64,000 bases of DNA from Thermocrispum agreste DSM 44070 (GCF_000427905.1 NZ_KE386603.1:429332-493331); one strand, 5' to 3'. Positions 34,283 through 42,824 are shown, counted from the first letter of the stretch. Program-made: numbers and translations. Notes: generated from the letters alone by a model not told the origin.

Positions 34283-35550
34283 CGTGGGAGTTCGCCACCG
34301 AGCCGGAATTCGCCGAGAAACTGAAGTGGATGCGTGAGTTCGTCGACGAGCGGGTGTCCCTGCTGGAGACCGTCGACCTCGACGACGACGCCTTCCGCGC
34401 CGCCATCGCGCCGCTGCAGGAGGAAGTCAAACGGCGCGGCCTGTGGGCCGCCCACCTCGACCCGGAGCTGGGCGGACAGGGGTTCGGGCAGGTCAAGCTG
34501 GGGTTGATGCACGAGATCATCGGCCGCAGCTGGGTCGCCCCCTACGTGTTCGGCAATCAGGCGCCGGACTCGGGCAACTCGGAGATCTTGGCGCGCTACG
34601 GCACCGAGGAGCAGCGCAGGACGTACCTCGAGCCCCTGCTGGCCGGAAAGCTGCGATCGGCGTACGCGATGACCGAGCCGGGCGCGGGAGCCGACCCGAC
34701 CCTGTTGAGCACCCGCGCCGAACTGGACGGCGACCACTGGGTGATCAACGGCCGGAAGTGGTTCATCACGAATGCCTCGGTCGCCGACTTCTTCATCGTC
34801 ATGGCGGTCACCGACCCCGACGCGCCGCCGCGGGAGCGGGCCTCGCAGTTCATCGTTCCCGCGGGCACACCCGGCCTGGTGGTCGAGCGGGATTTCGGCA
34901 CGATGGAGGATCCCCGGCCCCGGCCGGGCCGGCTGGACAACCACGCGGAGGTGTCGTTCACCGACGTCCGGTTGCCCGCGTCGGCGATGCTCGGCGAGCG
35001 TGGCGCGGGATTCGCCATCGCGCAGAGCAGGCTCGGTCCCGGCCGGATCCACCACTGCATGCGCTGGGTCGGGCAGGCGCAGCGGGCGCTGGACATGCTG
35101 TGCGAGCGGGTCAAGTACCGGTTCACCCACGGCTCGCTGCTCGCCGACAAGCAGACCATCCAGAACTGGATCGCCGACTCCTGGACCGAGTTGAACGCGC
35201 TGCGCCTGATGACCTTGCAGGCTGCCTGGATCATCGACACCCAGGGGGTGCGGGCGGCACGCGTGCACATCAGCTCCATCAAGTACTGGGGGGCCAAGGT
35301 CCTGCACGACGTCATCGACCGGGCCCTGCAGGCCCATGGCTCCCTCGGCTACTCGTCGGACCTGCCGCTGGAGCAGATGTACCGGAAGGCGCGTGCGGCA
35401 CGGATCTACGACGGTCCGGACGAGGTGCACCGGCAGGTCGTCGCCCGGCATGTCTTGCGGGAGTACTCCGCGCCCGCCGACGAACTTCCCACCGAGTGGG
35501 TGCCGCGGCGGCGGGAGAAGGCGATGGAGGTCTTCGCATTGACGGAGTGA
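34279..35550 (+). CDS. Acyl-CoA dehydrogenase, ACAD10/11-like
   Basis: 423 residues, about 40 longer than standard short-chain ACADs. FAD/substrate blocks AYAMTEPGAGADPTLLSTRA, WFITNASVADFFIVMAV and the C-terminal QAHGSLGYSSDLPLEQMYRKARAARIYDGPDEVHRQVVARHVL are clear. The latter is typical of the ACAD10/11 group that acts on phosphorylated 4-hydroxyacyl-CoAs. The catalytic base expected in the C-terminal half is not assigned with confidence (YDGPDEVH replaces the canonical YEGTSEIQ-like stretch). ATG overlaps the ligase stop. Last gene of the operon; a CRISPR-like array starts five bases after its stop codon. Confidence 0.87.
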   Translation: MTWEFATEPEFAEKLKWMREFVDERVSLLETVDLDDDAFRAAIAPLQEEVKRRGLWAAHLDPELGGQGFGQVKLGLMHEIIGRSWVAPYVFGNQAPDSGNSEILARYGTEEQRRTYLEPLLAGKLRSAYAMTEPGAGADPTLLSTRAELDGDHWVINGRKWFITNASVADFFIVMAVTDPDAPPRERASQFIVPAGTPGLVVERDFGTMEDPRPRPGRLDNHAEVSFTDVRLPASAMLGERGAGFAIAQSRLGPGRIHHCMRWVGQAQRALDMLCERVKYRFTHGSLLADKQTIQNWIADSWTELNALRLMTLQAAWIIDTQGVRAARVHISSIKYWGAKVLHDVIDRALQAHGSLGYSSDLPLEQMYRKARAARIYDGPDEVHRQVVARHVLREYSAPADELPTEWVPRRREKAMEVFALTE

Positions 35551-35555
35551 CGCGG

Positions 35556-35704
35556 GAAGCGAGCCCCAGGCGCACGGGCGATGATCCGGGCTGGTGGCGC
35601 GCGTCGGCCTGTCGCTGAAGCGAGCCCCAGGCGCACGGGCGATGCACGATGAGCTGCGCCACCACCATCGCGGTCTGCAAGCGAGCCCAGGTGCACGGGC
35701 GATG
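35556..35704. CRISPR. Three-repeat CRISPR-like array
   Basis: A 28-bp repeat (starts GAAGCGAGCCCC, ends CACGGGCGATG) occurs identically at 35556-35583 and 35617-35644; a third copy at 35678-35704 has two substitutions and one deleted C. The two intervening sequences, 35584-35616 and 35645-35677, are both exactly 33 bp and unrelated. The 61-bp period is that of type I-E/I-like arrays, and a degenerate last repeat is usual. The repeat has short GCCC/GGGC arms. No cas gene or AT-rich leader is in the window, so it may be an orphan array or a CRISPR-like dispersed repeat. The rest of 35705-35854 shows nothing recognisable. Confidence 0.55.
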
Positions 35705-35854
35705 CGGTCCCGCGACGGCCGACGGTGCCGCAAAAGCCGCAAGGCGCCACAAAGGCATTGTCGGCCGTCCCACCGCGCCGAGCAGAGCCGTCGCCGGGGG
35801 ATCGGCACCCTCGTTCGCGTCGTCGGTGTCGGTGGTTCCGGCTAAGGTGCGCGC

Positions 35855-36469
35855 GTGTCCAAGGCCGATTTCAAGAAGCTCGACTGCTACCGCGCCCGCA
35901 GCGGGGAGTTCCGCGTCGTCGACGTTCCGCCGCTGCAGTACCTGATGATCGACGGATACGGCGATCCGAACACCAGCGCGTCCTTCCGGGAAGCGGTCGA
36001 GACGCTGTTCCCGCTGGCCTACAAGCTGAAGTTCGCCAGCAAGCAGGAGCTGGGCCTGGACTACGTCGTCATGCCGCTGGAGGGCTTGTGGTGGGCGGAC
36101 GACATGGACAGCTTCACCACCGCGCGGGACAAGTCCAAGTGGCATTTCACCGTGATGATCATGCAGCCGGAGTGGATCACCGGCGACATGTTGCAGGCCG
36201 CGAAACGGAAGGTGGCCGCGGCCGGGCAGGCGCCCCGGCTCGACGAGGTGCGTCTGGAGACCCTGGAGGAGGGCCGGTGTGTGCAGACGCTGCACATCGG
36301 GCCGTTCGACGAGGAGGCCGAGACGCTGGCGACGATGCACCACGACGTCATCCCGGCCCAGGGTTTCGCGCTGACCGGCAAGCACCACGAGATCTACCTG
36401 TCCGATCTGCGGCGGGCCGCGCCGGACAAGTTGCGCACCATCCTGCGGCAGCCGGTGCGCCCGGCGTGA
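35855..36469 (+). CDS. GyrI-like small-molecule-binding domain protein
   Basis: 204 residues, a stand-alone GyrI-like/SOUL-type ligand-binding domain. Family blocks are VDVPPLQYLMIDGYGDPN, a central Trp-rich loop (PLEGLWWADD), the kinase-like relict WHFTVMIMQPEWIT and LHIGPFDEEAETLATMH. Such proteins bind or hydrolyse cyclic small molecules and often confer tolerance to toxins. GTG 35855 is the only reasonable start and has no clear ribosome site; the message may be nearly leaderless. It stands alone between the array and the riboswitch. Confidence 0.8.
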   Translation: MSKADFKKLDCYRARSGEFRVVDVPPLQYLMIDGYGDPNTSASFREAVETLFPLAYKLKFASKQELGLDYVVMPLEGLWWADDMDSFTTARDKSKWHFTVMIMQPEWITGDMLQAAKRKVAAAGQAPRLDEVRLETLEEGRCVQTLHIGPFDEEAETLATMHHDVIPAQGFALTGKHHEIYLSDLRRAAPDKLRTILRQPVRPA

Positions 36470-36500
36470 CGGCTGCCGCGGCCCGTGGGTGGGCGCCGCT

Positions 36501-36640
36501 GGTGGCCGTGGTGTCGGTTGCGTGCCTGTCCTGTGTTGTCTGTGTGGCTGGGCCGTGGCGAGTGCTGGCTGGTGGTCGTGGTGTCGGTTGCGTGCCCGTC
36601 CTGTGCTGCCTGCGCGGCTGGGTCGTGGCGAATGCGCCGC
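36501..36640. repeat. 70-bp tandem duplication
   Basis: Two units, 36501-36570 and 36571-36640, each starting GGTGG. The first 60 positions differ at seven sites, all transitions (C/T); the last few positions diverge. It lies in the gap between the GyrI-like gene and the cobalamin riboswitch and is not coding in a consistent frame, since 70 is not a multiple of three. Confidence 0.75.
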
Positions 36641-36696
36641 TCGGGGGCCGGGCTTTCCACGACGTGGCCGGGCTTGCCCGGCGGGACTAGGCTGAC

Positions 36697-36893
36697 TGTC
36701 GCCGATGGTCCGCCTCCGCGCCGCGCGGAGGCGGGGCAAGAGGGAACCCGGTGCGAATCCGGGACTGCCCCGCAGCGGTGAACGAGAACGACCACCGTCA
36801 TCGAAGCACTGGGCGTGCGCATCGCCTGGGAAGCGACGGCCAGTAGGTCCACCGGTCGCCCGGTGGGTGCTCGTGAGTCCGAAGACCTGCCAT
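36697..36893 (+). ncRNA. Cobalamin (B12) riboswitch
   Basis: Contains the conserved AdoCbl/B12-riboswitch core: an 11-bp hairpin (36710-36720 with 36724-36734), GCAAGAGGGAACCCGGTGCG, AATCCGGGACTGCCCCGCAG then CGGTGA, and near the 3' end GAGTCCGAAGACCTGCC (36875-36891). The B12-box GCCCCGCAGCGG-like segment is intact. It precedes metE, the cobalamin-independent methionine synthase, so B12 binding is expected to switch metE off. The boundaries are approximate. Confidence 0.92.
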
Positions 36894-36897
36894 CGGC

Positions 36898-36918
36898 GCG
36901 CACGCCGCCGGCGTGCGC
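36898..36918 (+). promoter_or_regulatory. Hairpin downstream of the riboswitch
   Basis: GCGCACGCC (36898-36906) pairs perfectly with GGCGTGCGC (36910-36918), loop GCC. It follows the aptamer's last conserved element by five bases and probably belongs to the expression platform, as a terminator-like or translation-masking element; there is no U-tract. The rest up to the metE ribosome site (GAGGAGAG) has no feature I recognise. Confidence 0.55.
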
Positions 36919-37031
36919 TGGTCCGGCGCCACTCGGGTGGGCTTGCGGACACGCCCTCGTGAGCCAAGGGCGCCCTGCCTGCTGCCCGCGCGGCGCCGGC
37001 GCGTCCATTCCAGCTCGCGAGGAGAGAGCGA

Positions 37032-39302
37032 ATGACCGAAACCGCCATCGGCGCCACCGTGCTGGGGTACCCGCGGATCGGGCCGAACCGGGAACTCAAA
37101 CGCGCCGTCGAAAGCTACTGGTCCGGCGACCTGGACGAGCCCGCACTGCAAGCCGTCGCCGCCGAGCTGCGCCACGCGACGTGGCGGGAACTGTCCGATG
37201 CCGGTCTGGACAGCGTTCCCGGCAACACCTTCTCCTACTACGACCACGTGCTCGACACCGCGGTGATGGTCGACGCCATCCCGCAGCGGTATCGCGACCT
37301 GGGCCTCGGCGATTTCGACACGTACTTCGCGATGGCCAGGGGCACGACCGAGGTGGCGCCGCTCGAGCTGACCAAGTGGTTCGACACCAACTACCACTAC
37401 CTGGTCCCCGAGCTCGGTCCAGCCACCTCGTTCCGGTTGCGCAACGACGTCCCGGTGCAGGACTACCGGCAGGCCGCGCAGGCCGGGATCACCACCCGCC
37501 CGGTGCTGCTGGGACCGGTGACGTTCCTGCTGCTGGCCAAACCGGCGCCGGGTTCCGAGCCGGGGTTCACCACGTTGAGCTTGCTCGAGCCGTTGGTGGA
37601 GGCCTACGCCGACCTGCTGACCCAGCTCGCCGCGGCGGGAGCGGAATGGGTCCAGCTCGACGAACCGGCGTTCGCGGCGGACCGTTCCGCCGCCGAACTG
37701 GCCGCGCTGCGCCGCGCCTACGACCGGCTTGCGTCCCTGCCGCACCGTCCCAAGCTGCTGGTCACCGGCTACTACGGTGACCTCGGCGACGCGCTGCCGG
37801 TGCTGGCCTCGACCGCGGTGGAAGCGATCGCGGTCGATCTCGTGGCGGGGCCAGGGGCGGCGGAACGGATTCCGGCGATTCCCGGGTTGCGGAGCAAGAT
37901 CGTGGTGGCCGGGCTGGTCGACGGACGCAACATCTGGCGGACGGACCTGCGTGCCGCGCTGGAGCAAGTCGAGCCGATGCGCGACGCAGTGGCGGGCCTG
38001 GCGGTGTCCACGTCGTGTTCGCTGCTGCACGTTCCCTACGACCTGGCGAGGGAAACCGACCTGGATCCGGCGTTGCGCGAGCGGCTGGCGTTCGCCAGGC
38101 AGAAGCTCGCCGAGGTCGTGGTGCTCGGCCGGGCGCTCCGTGGCGAGGACGTGGCGGCGGAGGTGGAAGACGCCGCGGCGGCCGTCGAGCGCGGGCGGAG
38201 CGCCGCACGCCGGGACGAGACCGTTCGCCGGCGCCTGGCCGAGCTTTCCCCAGCGGACCGTGCCAGGCCCCCGTACCACGAACGAGCGGCCGCGCACCGT
38301 CAGCGGCTGGACCTGCCGCCGCTGGCGTGCACCACGATCGGTTCCTTCCCGCAGACCCGGCGGGTCCGCAAGGCCAGAGCCGACCTGCGGGCGGGACGCA
38401 TCGACCAGCAGACCTACCGGCAGCTGATGCGCGCCGAGATCGAGTCGGTCGTGCGCCTGCAGGAGGAGATCGGGCTCGACGTGCTGGTGCACGGTGAACC
38501 CGAGCGCAACGACATGGTGCAGTACTTCGCCGAGCGGCTGGAGGGCTTCGCGACCACCCAGCACGGATGGGTCCAGTCCTACGGCACGCGCTGTGTTCGT
38601 CCGCCGATCCTGCACGGGGACGTCAGCAGGCCGGGGCCGATCACCGTGGAGTGGAGCAAGTACGCGCAGTCGCTGACCTCCCGTCCGGTCAAGGGCATGC
38701 TGACCGGCCCGGTCACCATCCTGGCGTGGTCCTTCGTGCGGGACGACCAGCCGCTGGCCGCCACCGCCGACCAGGTCGCCCTGGCGCTGCGCGACGAGAT
38801 CGCGGATCTGGAGGCCGCCGGGTTGTCCGTCGTCCAGGTCGACGAGCCCGCGCTGCGCGAGCTGCTACCGCTGCGGGAGCGCGACCGCAAGGCGTATCTG
38901 GACTGGGCGGTCGGCGCCTTCCGGCTGGCGACCGGCGGGGCGAGCCCGGGCACGCAGATCCACACCCACCTCTGCTACTCCGAGTTCGGCGACGTGATCA
39001 CCGCGATCGACGCGCTCGACGCCGACGTCACCACGATCGAGGCGGCGCGCTCCCGTATGGAGGTGCTCGACGACCTGGCGGACGCCGGCTTCGCCCGCGG
39101 TGTCGGACCGGGTATGTACGACATCCACTCCCCGCGGGTGCCTAGCGTCGAAGAAGTCGGGGAGCTGCTGGACGCGGCGTTGCGCGTGGTGCCCAGGGAA
39201 CGGCTGTGGGTCAATCCCGACTGCGGGCTGAAGACCCGCGCGTACGCCGAAGTCGAACCGGCCTTGCGGAATCTGGTGCAGGCAGCCCGAGCCCGTCGCT
39301 GA
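37032..39302 (+). CDS. metE: Cobalamin-independent methionine synthase
   Basis: 756 residues, full length for MetE. It transfers the methyl group of 5-methyltetrahydropteroyltri-glutamate to homocysteine. The N-terminal barrel starts [14 protein letters not shown]. The C-terminal catalytic barrel shows [24 protein letters not shown], and the zinc ligands in [10 protein letters not shown] (His, Cys) and NPDCGLKTR (Cys). ATG 37032 follows GAGGAGAG. Expression should fall when B12 is plentiful because of the upstream riboswitch, implying the organism also has B12-dependent MetH elsewhere. A terminator stem-loop follows. Confidence 0.97.
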   Translation: MTETAIGATVLGYPRIGPNRELKRAVESYWSGDLDEPALQAVAAELRHATWRELSDAGLDSVPGNTFSYYDHVLDTAVMVDAIPQRYRDLGLGDFDTYFAMARGTTEVAPLELTKWFDTNYHYLVPELGPATSFRLRNDVPVQDYRQAAQAGITTRPVLLGPVTFLLLAKPAPGSEPGFTTLSLLEPLVEAYADLLTQLAAAGAEWVQLDEPAFAADRSAAELAALRRAYDRLASLPHRPKLLVTGYYGDLGDALPVLASTAVEAIAVDLVAGPGAAERIPAIPGLRSKIVVAGLVDGRNIWRTDLRAALEQVEPMRDAVAGLAVSTSCSLLHVPYDLARETDLDPALRERLAFARQKLAEVVVLGRALRGEDVAAEVEDAAAAVERGRSAARRDETVRRRLAELSPADRARPPYHERAAAHRQRLDLPPLACTTIGSFPQTRRVRKARADLRAGRIDQQTYRQLMRAEIESVVRLQEEIGLDVLVHGEPERNDMVQYFAERLEGFATTQHGWVQSYGTRCVRPPILHGDVSRPGPITVEWSKYAQSLTSRPVKGMLTGPVTILAWSFVRDDQPLAATADQVALALRDEIADLEAAGLSVVQVDEPALRELLPLRERDRKAYLDWAVGAFRLATGGASPGTQIHTHLCYSEFGDVITAIDALDADVTTIEAARSRMEVLDDLADAGFARGVGPGMYDIHSPRVPSVEEVGELLDAALRVVPRERLWVNPDCGLKTRAYAEVEPALRNLVQAARARR

Positions 39303-39326
39303 CCTCGGCGCGGTCGGTCTTGTGCG

Positions 39327-39361
39327 GCGGGCGGGCGCCGATCTGTCCGGTGCTCGCCCGC
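39327..39361. terminator. Terminator stem-loop between metE and the zf-HC2 gene
   Basis: A 14-bp stem with two G-T wobbles (39327-39340 with 39348-39361) and a 7-base loop ATCTGTC, in the 99-base gap between convergent genes. Likely ends both transcripts. Confidence 0.65.
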
Positions 39362-39401
39362 TCCACCACCTGCTGCATGGATGACGACGTGCTTGCCGCC
39401 G

Positions 39402-40043
39402 TCACGGCGCCGGCTCCGGCAGTTGCCCGGGCAAGCCGTCGAAAGCGGCCGCCGGCGCTGCGCAGCGCCGGCTCCGGTAGACCGCGTAAAGCAGGCCGGA
39501 TGCGACCAGGACAGGCAGGTGGGCCAGCACGTCGGACACGGTGACCAGCCCTGCGGCGAGATCGAGCGCGGCAAGCACCGTCAATACCCCGGTGAAGCAC
39601 ACCATCACCGGGAGCATGGCCGCCGCGTAGCGCGGCCGCGCGGCGGCGACGAACAGCCCGACGGCCAGCGCCAGTGTGCACGTCGCGGTCTCCTGGACCA
39701 GGCGGCTGGAGGTCGTGCCTGCCTGGTGCACGGGACCGGGCTCCGCCAGCAGCTCGGCCATCCCCAGCCCGCCGATGACCAGCGCGAGCACCCCCAGTGC
39801 CGCGCGGGTTCCGGTGTCGTCCGCCTTGGCCGGGCGGTGGCGGGCCAGCACCGCGGCGGCCAGGTCGGGGCCGGTGGCCACCGGCCGGACGCGCAGCCGC
39901 CTGGTCAGCTGAACCGCCTGGGTGTGCCACTGCCTGCACTCGCCGCACTGCGCCAGGTGCCGGTCGACATGCTCACGCAGGGCGGGCTCGGCTTCGCCGT
40001 CCAGACGCGCCGACAGAGCCTCACGGGAAGTTTCGCAGTCCAC
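39402..40043 (-). CDS. zf-HC2 (anti-sigma-like) membrane protein
   Basis: 213 residues. The N-terminus (VDCETSREALSARLDGEAEP) leads into the zinc-binding HVDRHLAQCGEC motif (H-x3-H/C-x2-C type) of zf-HC2 anti-sigma factors. Then come about four or five hydrophobic segments (AALGVLALVIGGLGMAEL, TCTLALAVGLFVAAA, MLPVMVCFTGVLTVL, VLVASGLLYAVY). GTG 40043 matches the usual start of this family. It is divergent from the ECF sigma gene at 40105, its likely partner: it would hold the sigma factor at the membrane. Confidence 0.8.
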   Translation of the reverse strand: MDCETSREALSARLDGEAEPALREHVDRHLAQCGECRQWHTQAVQLTRRLRVRPVATGPDLAAAVLARHRPAKADDTGTRAALGVLALVIGGLGMAELLAEPGPVHQAGTTSSRLVQETATCTLALAVGLFVAAARPRYAAAMLPVMVCFTGVLTVLAALDLAAGLVTVSDVLAHLPVLVASGLLYAVYRSRRCAAPAAAFDGLPGQLPEPAP

Positions 40044-40104
40044 GAAGACATGGTGGGTCGAACGGCGACGCAATTCCAGCCCGTGCCCAATACCATCCGA
40101 CGCA

Positions 40105-40713
40105 ATGAACGACGATCTCGACGGGGTGACCAGCCTGGCGCTGGATGCGCGCGCCGGTGATCGCGGCGCGCTGGCCCGGTTCGTGCGCGCCACCCAGCAC
40201 GACGTGTGGTGGTTCGCGGCGCTGCTGGCAGACGTCGGGGTCGCCGGGAAGCTCGCGGTGGAGACTTTCGAGCGGGCGATGGCCGTCCTGCCTCGGTACT
40301 CCGGGCGCTTGTCGGCGCGGACCTGGCTGCTCGCCATCGCTCGCCGCGTCGTGCTCGAGCACCTCCGCTGGGGCGGCACGCGTTCGCAGGCCGCGCCCGC
40401 CACCCCGCGGCCGGGCGGGGCAGGAGAGCAGCCGCCAGCCGGGGCCGACGATCTCGTCGAGGCGAACCTGCTGCTCGGCACCCTCGATCACGATTGCCGC
40501 GAAGCAGTGGTGCTGACGCAGACCCTCGCACTGCCGTATGGGGAAGCCGCCGTGGTCGTGGGCTGTTCGGTGGCCACGATCCGCTCGCGAGTGGCCAGGG
40601 CCCGCGCTCAGCTGGTGCGAGCCGCCGGGCATCACGCGGCCGCGGGCGCGGGGTCGCAACTCACACCAGACTGGTCCAGTACGACCAGAATCTCTGCACC
40701 ACCAGCGCGATGA
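40105..40713 (+). CDS. ECF-type RNA polymerase sigma factor
   Basis: 202 residues. Region 2 is QHDVWWFAALLADVGVAGKLAVETF to RLSARTWLLAIARRVVLEHLRW, a divergent form with the usual DLVQ replaced. Region 4 is CREAVVLTQTLALPYGEAAVVVGCSVATIRSRVARARAQL, with the HTH intact. The linker is Pro/Ala/Gly-rich. ATG 40105 is chosen; no strong ribosome site. It faces the zf-HC2 gene (62-base divergent gap) and its end overlaps the VKOR gene by 53 bases tail to tail, so the two genes constrain each other. It resembles the SigC-like group. Confidence 0.85.
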   Translation: MNDDLDGVTSLALDARAGDRGALARFVRATQHDVWWFAALLADVGVAGKLAVETFERAMAVLPRYSGRLSARTWLLAIARRVVLEHLRWGGTRSQAAPATPRPGGAGEQPPAGADDLVEANLLLGTLDHDCREAVVLTQTLALPYGEAAVVVGCSVATIRSRVARARAQLVRAAGHHAAAGAGSQLTPDWSSTTRISAPPAR

Positions 40714-41254
40714 TCACCACGTACCACAACGCGAGGATCGCGCTGTGTACGCGGCGCAGCGGCGCCAGCGCCGGCCAGGCGTCCAGTGCCGAGTACCAGA
40801 AGATCGGGATCGTGACCGCCCAGACGACCATGCAGTAGGGGCAGAGCGCGCCGATGTCGTAGAGACTGCTCGCGATCAGCCAGTGGATGAACACCACCGC
40901 CACGGTGCTGCCCGCGACCATGCCGGCGCGGTACCACCGCGGCGGGCGGAATCCGGCGAGCATCGCGACGCCGGTGGTGACCACCACGGCGAAGCCGCCG
41001 ATTCCGAGCAGCGGGTTGGGGAAGCCGAGCACCGCGGCCTGCGAGCTGTCCATCACCGACCCGCAGGACAACACGGGGTTGAACGAGCAGGTCGGGATGT
41101 AGTCGGGATCGCGCAGCCTGGCGATCTTCTCCAGAGTCAGCGCGCCCGACGCCAGCAGTCCGATGCCGCCCGCGATGACGTACAGCCACGCCAGCCCGCG
41201 GGACGGGGCGGCAGCCTCCGCGGCAGGCCGGCCGGTCTCAGTTCGTGTGCTCAT
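40661..41254 (-). CDS. Vitamin K epoxide reductase (VKOR) family protein
   Basis: 197-residue membrane protein with about four or five transmembrane segments. Redox residues are Cys56 and Cys64 in the loop CSFNPVLSCGSV and the quinone-site pair Cys138-Cys141 (CPYC). Bacterial VKOR re-oxidises DsbA-like proteins by passing electrons to quinone, replacing DsbB. Its ATG overlaps the stop of the thioredoxin-fold gene (41251), so they form one operon and a complete disulfide-forming system. Confidence 0.92.
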   Translation of the reverse strand: MSTRTETGRPAAEAAAPSRGLAWLYVIAGGIGLLASGALTLEKIARLRDPDYIPTCSFNPVLSCGSVMDSSQAAVLGFPNPLLGIGGFAVVVTTGVAMLAGFRPPRWYRAGMVAGSTVAVVFIHWLIASSLYDIGALCPYCMVVWAVTIPIFWYSALDAWPALAPLRRVHSAILALWYVVIIALVVQRFWSYWTSLV

Positions 41255-41994
41255 CCCAGCGCCTTGTCCAGTTCCGCGCGCAGCTGACGTTCGACGTCGG
41301 CGAAGGTCTCCCCGGACGGCTCGAACCGTTTCCCGTTGATGAAGAACGTCGGCGTCGCCTCCACCCCGAGCTTCTCACCGTCGGCCATGTCGCGCTGCAC
41401 CTTCTTGCTCACATCGGCCGCCTCGATGTCCGCGCGGAACTGTGCGACGTCCAGGCCGATCTCGCGGGCGTAGCGCTCGAACTGGCGCGCTGCTTCCTTC
41501 GGGTCCGATCGCAGGGACTCGCCTTGCACGGCCCAGTCCGTCCAGTTCTGGTACAGCTTCGTGTACATCTCGGCGAACTTGTCCTGCTTGCCCGCGGCCT
41601 CGGCGGCGCGTGCGGCCAGGGGGGCCAGCGGGTGAATGTCCAGCGGAAAGTTGCGTGGCACGAACGTGATGCGGCCCGCGTAGTCCTTCTCGATCTTGCT
41701 GGTGATGTTGCGGTAGTAGGCCGCGCACGCCGAGCACTGGTAGTCCAGGAACTCGACCAGCGTGACCTGGGGACCGTCGGGGTCCGCCTCGCTCAACGTG
41801 TGGGCGTCCTCGGGTACCAGCGTCTCGGACGGGGCGGCCGCGGTCGTGCCGTTGTCGTCATCGCCGCCGAAAAGCAGGATCGTGCCGAAGACGACCAGCG
41901 CGAGCACGACCACCACGCTGGTGAGAATCACGTTGATCGACGGTCGGCGGGGGCCGTCCAGCGGGCTCCGCCGGCGGGGCGACTGGGTGGGCAT
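41251..41994 (-). CDS. DsbA-like thiol:disulfide interchange protein
   Basis: 247 residues. One N-terminal transmembrane anchor (residues about 21-43) follows a basic start, then a DsbA/thioredoxin fold (Thioredoxin_4) with active site Cys87-Ser-Ala-Cys90 in EFLDYQCSACAAYY and the cis-proline loop GVEATPTFFING. It introduces disulfides into exported proteins outside the membrane and is recycled by the VKOR encoded downstream. ATG 41994. The gap 41995-42167 to the TetR gene holds no recognised feature. Confidence 0.9.
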   Translation of the reverse strand: MPTQSPRRRSPLDGPRRPSINVILTSVVVVLALVVFGTILLFGGDDDNGTTAAAPSETLVPEDAHTLSEADPDGPQVTLVEFLDYQCSACAAYYRNITSKIEKDYAGRITFVPRNFPLDIHPLAPLAARAAEAAGKQDKFAEMYTKLYQNWTDWAVQGESLRSDPKEAARQFERYAREIGLDVAQFRADIEAADVSKKVQRDMADGEKLGVEATPTFFINGKRFEPSGETFADVERQLRAELDKALG

Positions 41995-42167
41995 GTGTCT
42001 TCCTCACTCCTGACCAATCACGCTCACCGACATCGTCGACAGCAGGGTGCACAGTTCCGGTGAAGTCCCGGTACCGTCACACGGACGGGTTTTCCCATGG
42101 ACTCGCTCGATGGGCCCGCAAAGACACCGAAGGTGCCCGCTCAGGCGGCCGGCGCGGTGACGCCCGG

Positions 42168-42824
42168 CTACCCCTCCGAAGAACCCCCGGCACAGGCGTC
42201 TTCCGCGGCCTCGAGTGCCGGAGCGAGCTGGCGCAGTGCCTCGGTGAGCAACGTGGCGAGCGAACCGGACGGCACCATCAGCGCGCTGCTCGTGGCGGCC
42301 GGCTGCACCCATCTGCGGAGCGCCACCCGCACGGCGGACGCGACACCGGCGGCCAGCACTTCCGCCTTCAGGCGCCGCGTGTCCTCGTCGCCGCCCAGCC
42401 TGGCCGCGATCGCGTTGGCCAGTGGCGCCTCGATCGCGGTCGCCGACTCCAGGTAGGCCTGCCGCACGCCGGGGTGGCCGGTGATGGTGAGCAAGGTGTC
42501 CCGGTGCCGCTCGGACGGCTCGGTGAATTCGCTGACCACGGCGTTGATCACCGCCTCGGCGAGGCCGGCCGTCGCCGGCTGGTTCGCCAGCGCTTCGGCG
42601 ACGCGCTGCTCGCGTTCGGCCGTCACCGCGGCCACGATGGCCTGCTCCCGGCTGGCGAAGTAGTTGTTGTAGGTCCGCGGGGAGACCCCGGCGGCGTCGG
42701 CGATGTCCTCCACCCGTACCTGGTCCACGCCGCGTTCCAAGGCCAGCCGCAGGGCGGCCTCGCGGAGGGCTTTGCGCGTGGCCTCCTTCTTCCGTTCCCG
42801 CAAACCACCGGTTCGGCTCGGCAC
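42168..42824 (-). CDS. TetR/AcrR family transcriptional regulator
   Basis: 218 residues. Basic start (GGLRERKKEATRKALREAA), HTH about residues 10-56 with EDIADAAGVSPRTYNNYFASREQAI, then the effector domain. GTG 42824 gives the normal family N-terminus; the longer frame to 42935 would read through the operator. The NNYF recognition helix is typical of efflux/lipid TetR repressors. Two palindromes lie 22-51 bases upstream, shared with the divergent gene at 42925, indicating autoregulation and control of that gene. Confidence 0.86.
   Translation of the reverse strand: MPSRTGGLRERKKEATRKALREAALRLALERGVDQVRVEDIADAAGVSPRTYNNYFASREQAIVAAVTAEREQRVAEALANQPATAGLAEAVINAVVSEFTEPSERHRDTLLTITGHPGVRQAYLESATAIEAPLANAIAARLGGDEDTRRLKAEVLAAGVASAVRVALRRWVQPAATSSALMVPSGSLATLLTEALRQLAPALEAAEDACAGGSSEG

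Noticed and set aside
36470-36690. Short coding gene after the GyrI-like protein
   Set aside because: The frame depends on a 70-bp duplication that breaks phase; no ribosome site or family match.
36721-36780. tRNA-like segment (GTGCGAATCC)
   Set aside because: The T-loop-like string belongs to the conserved cobalamin riboswitch core; no acceptor or anticodon stems are present.
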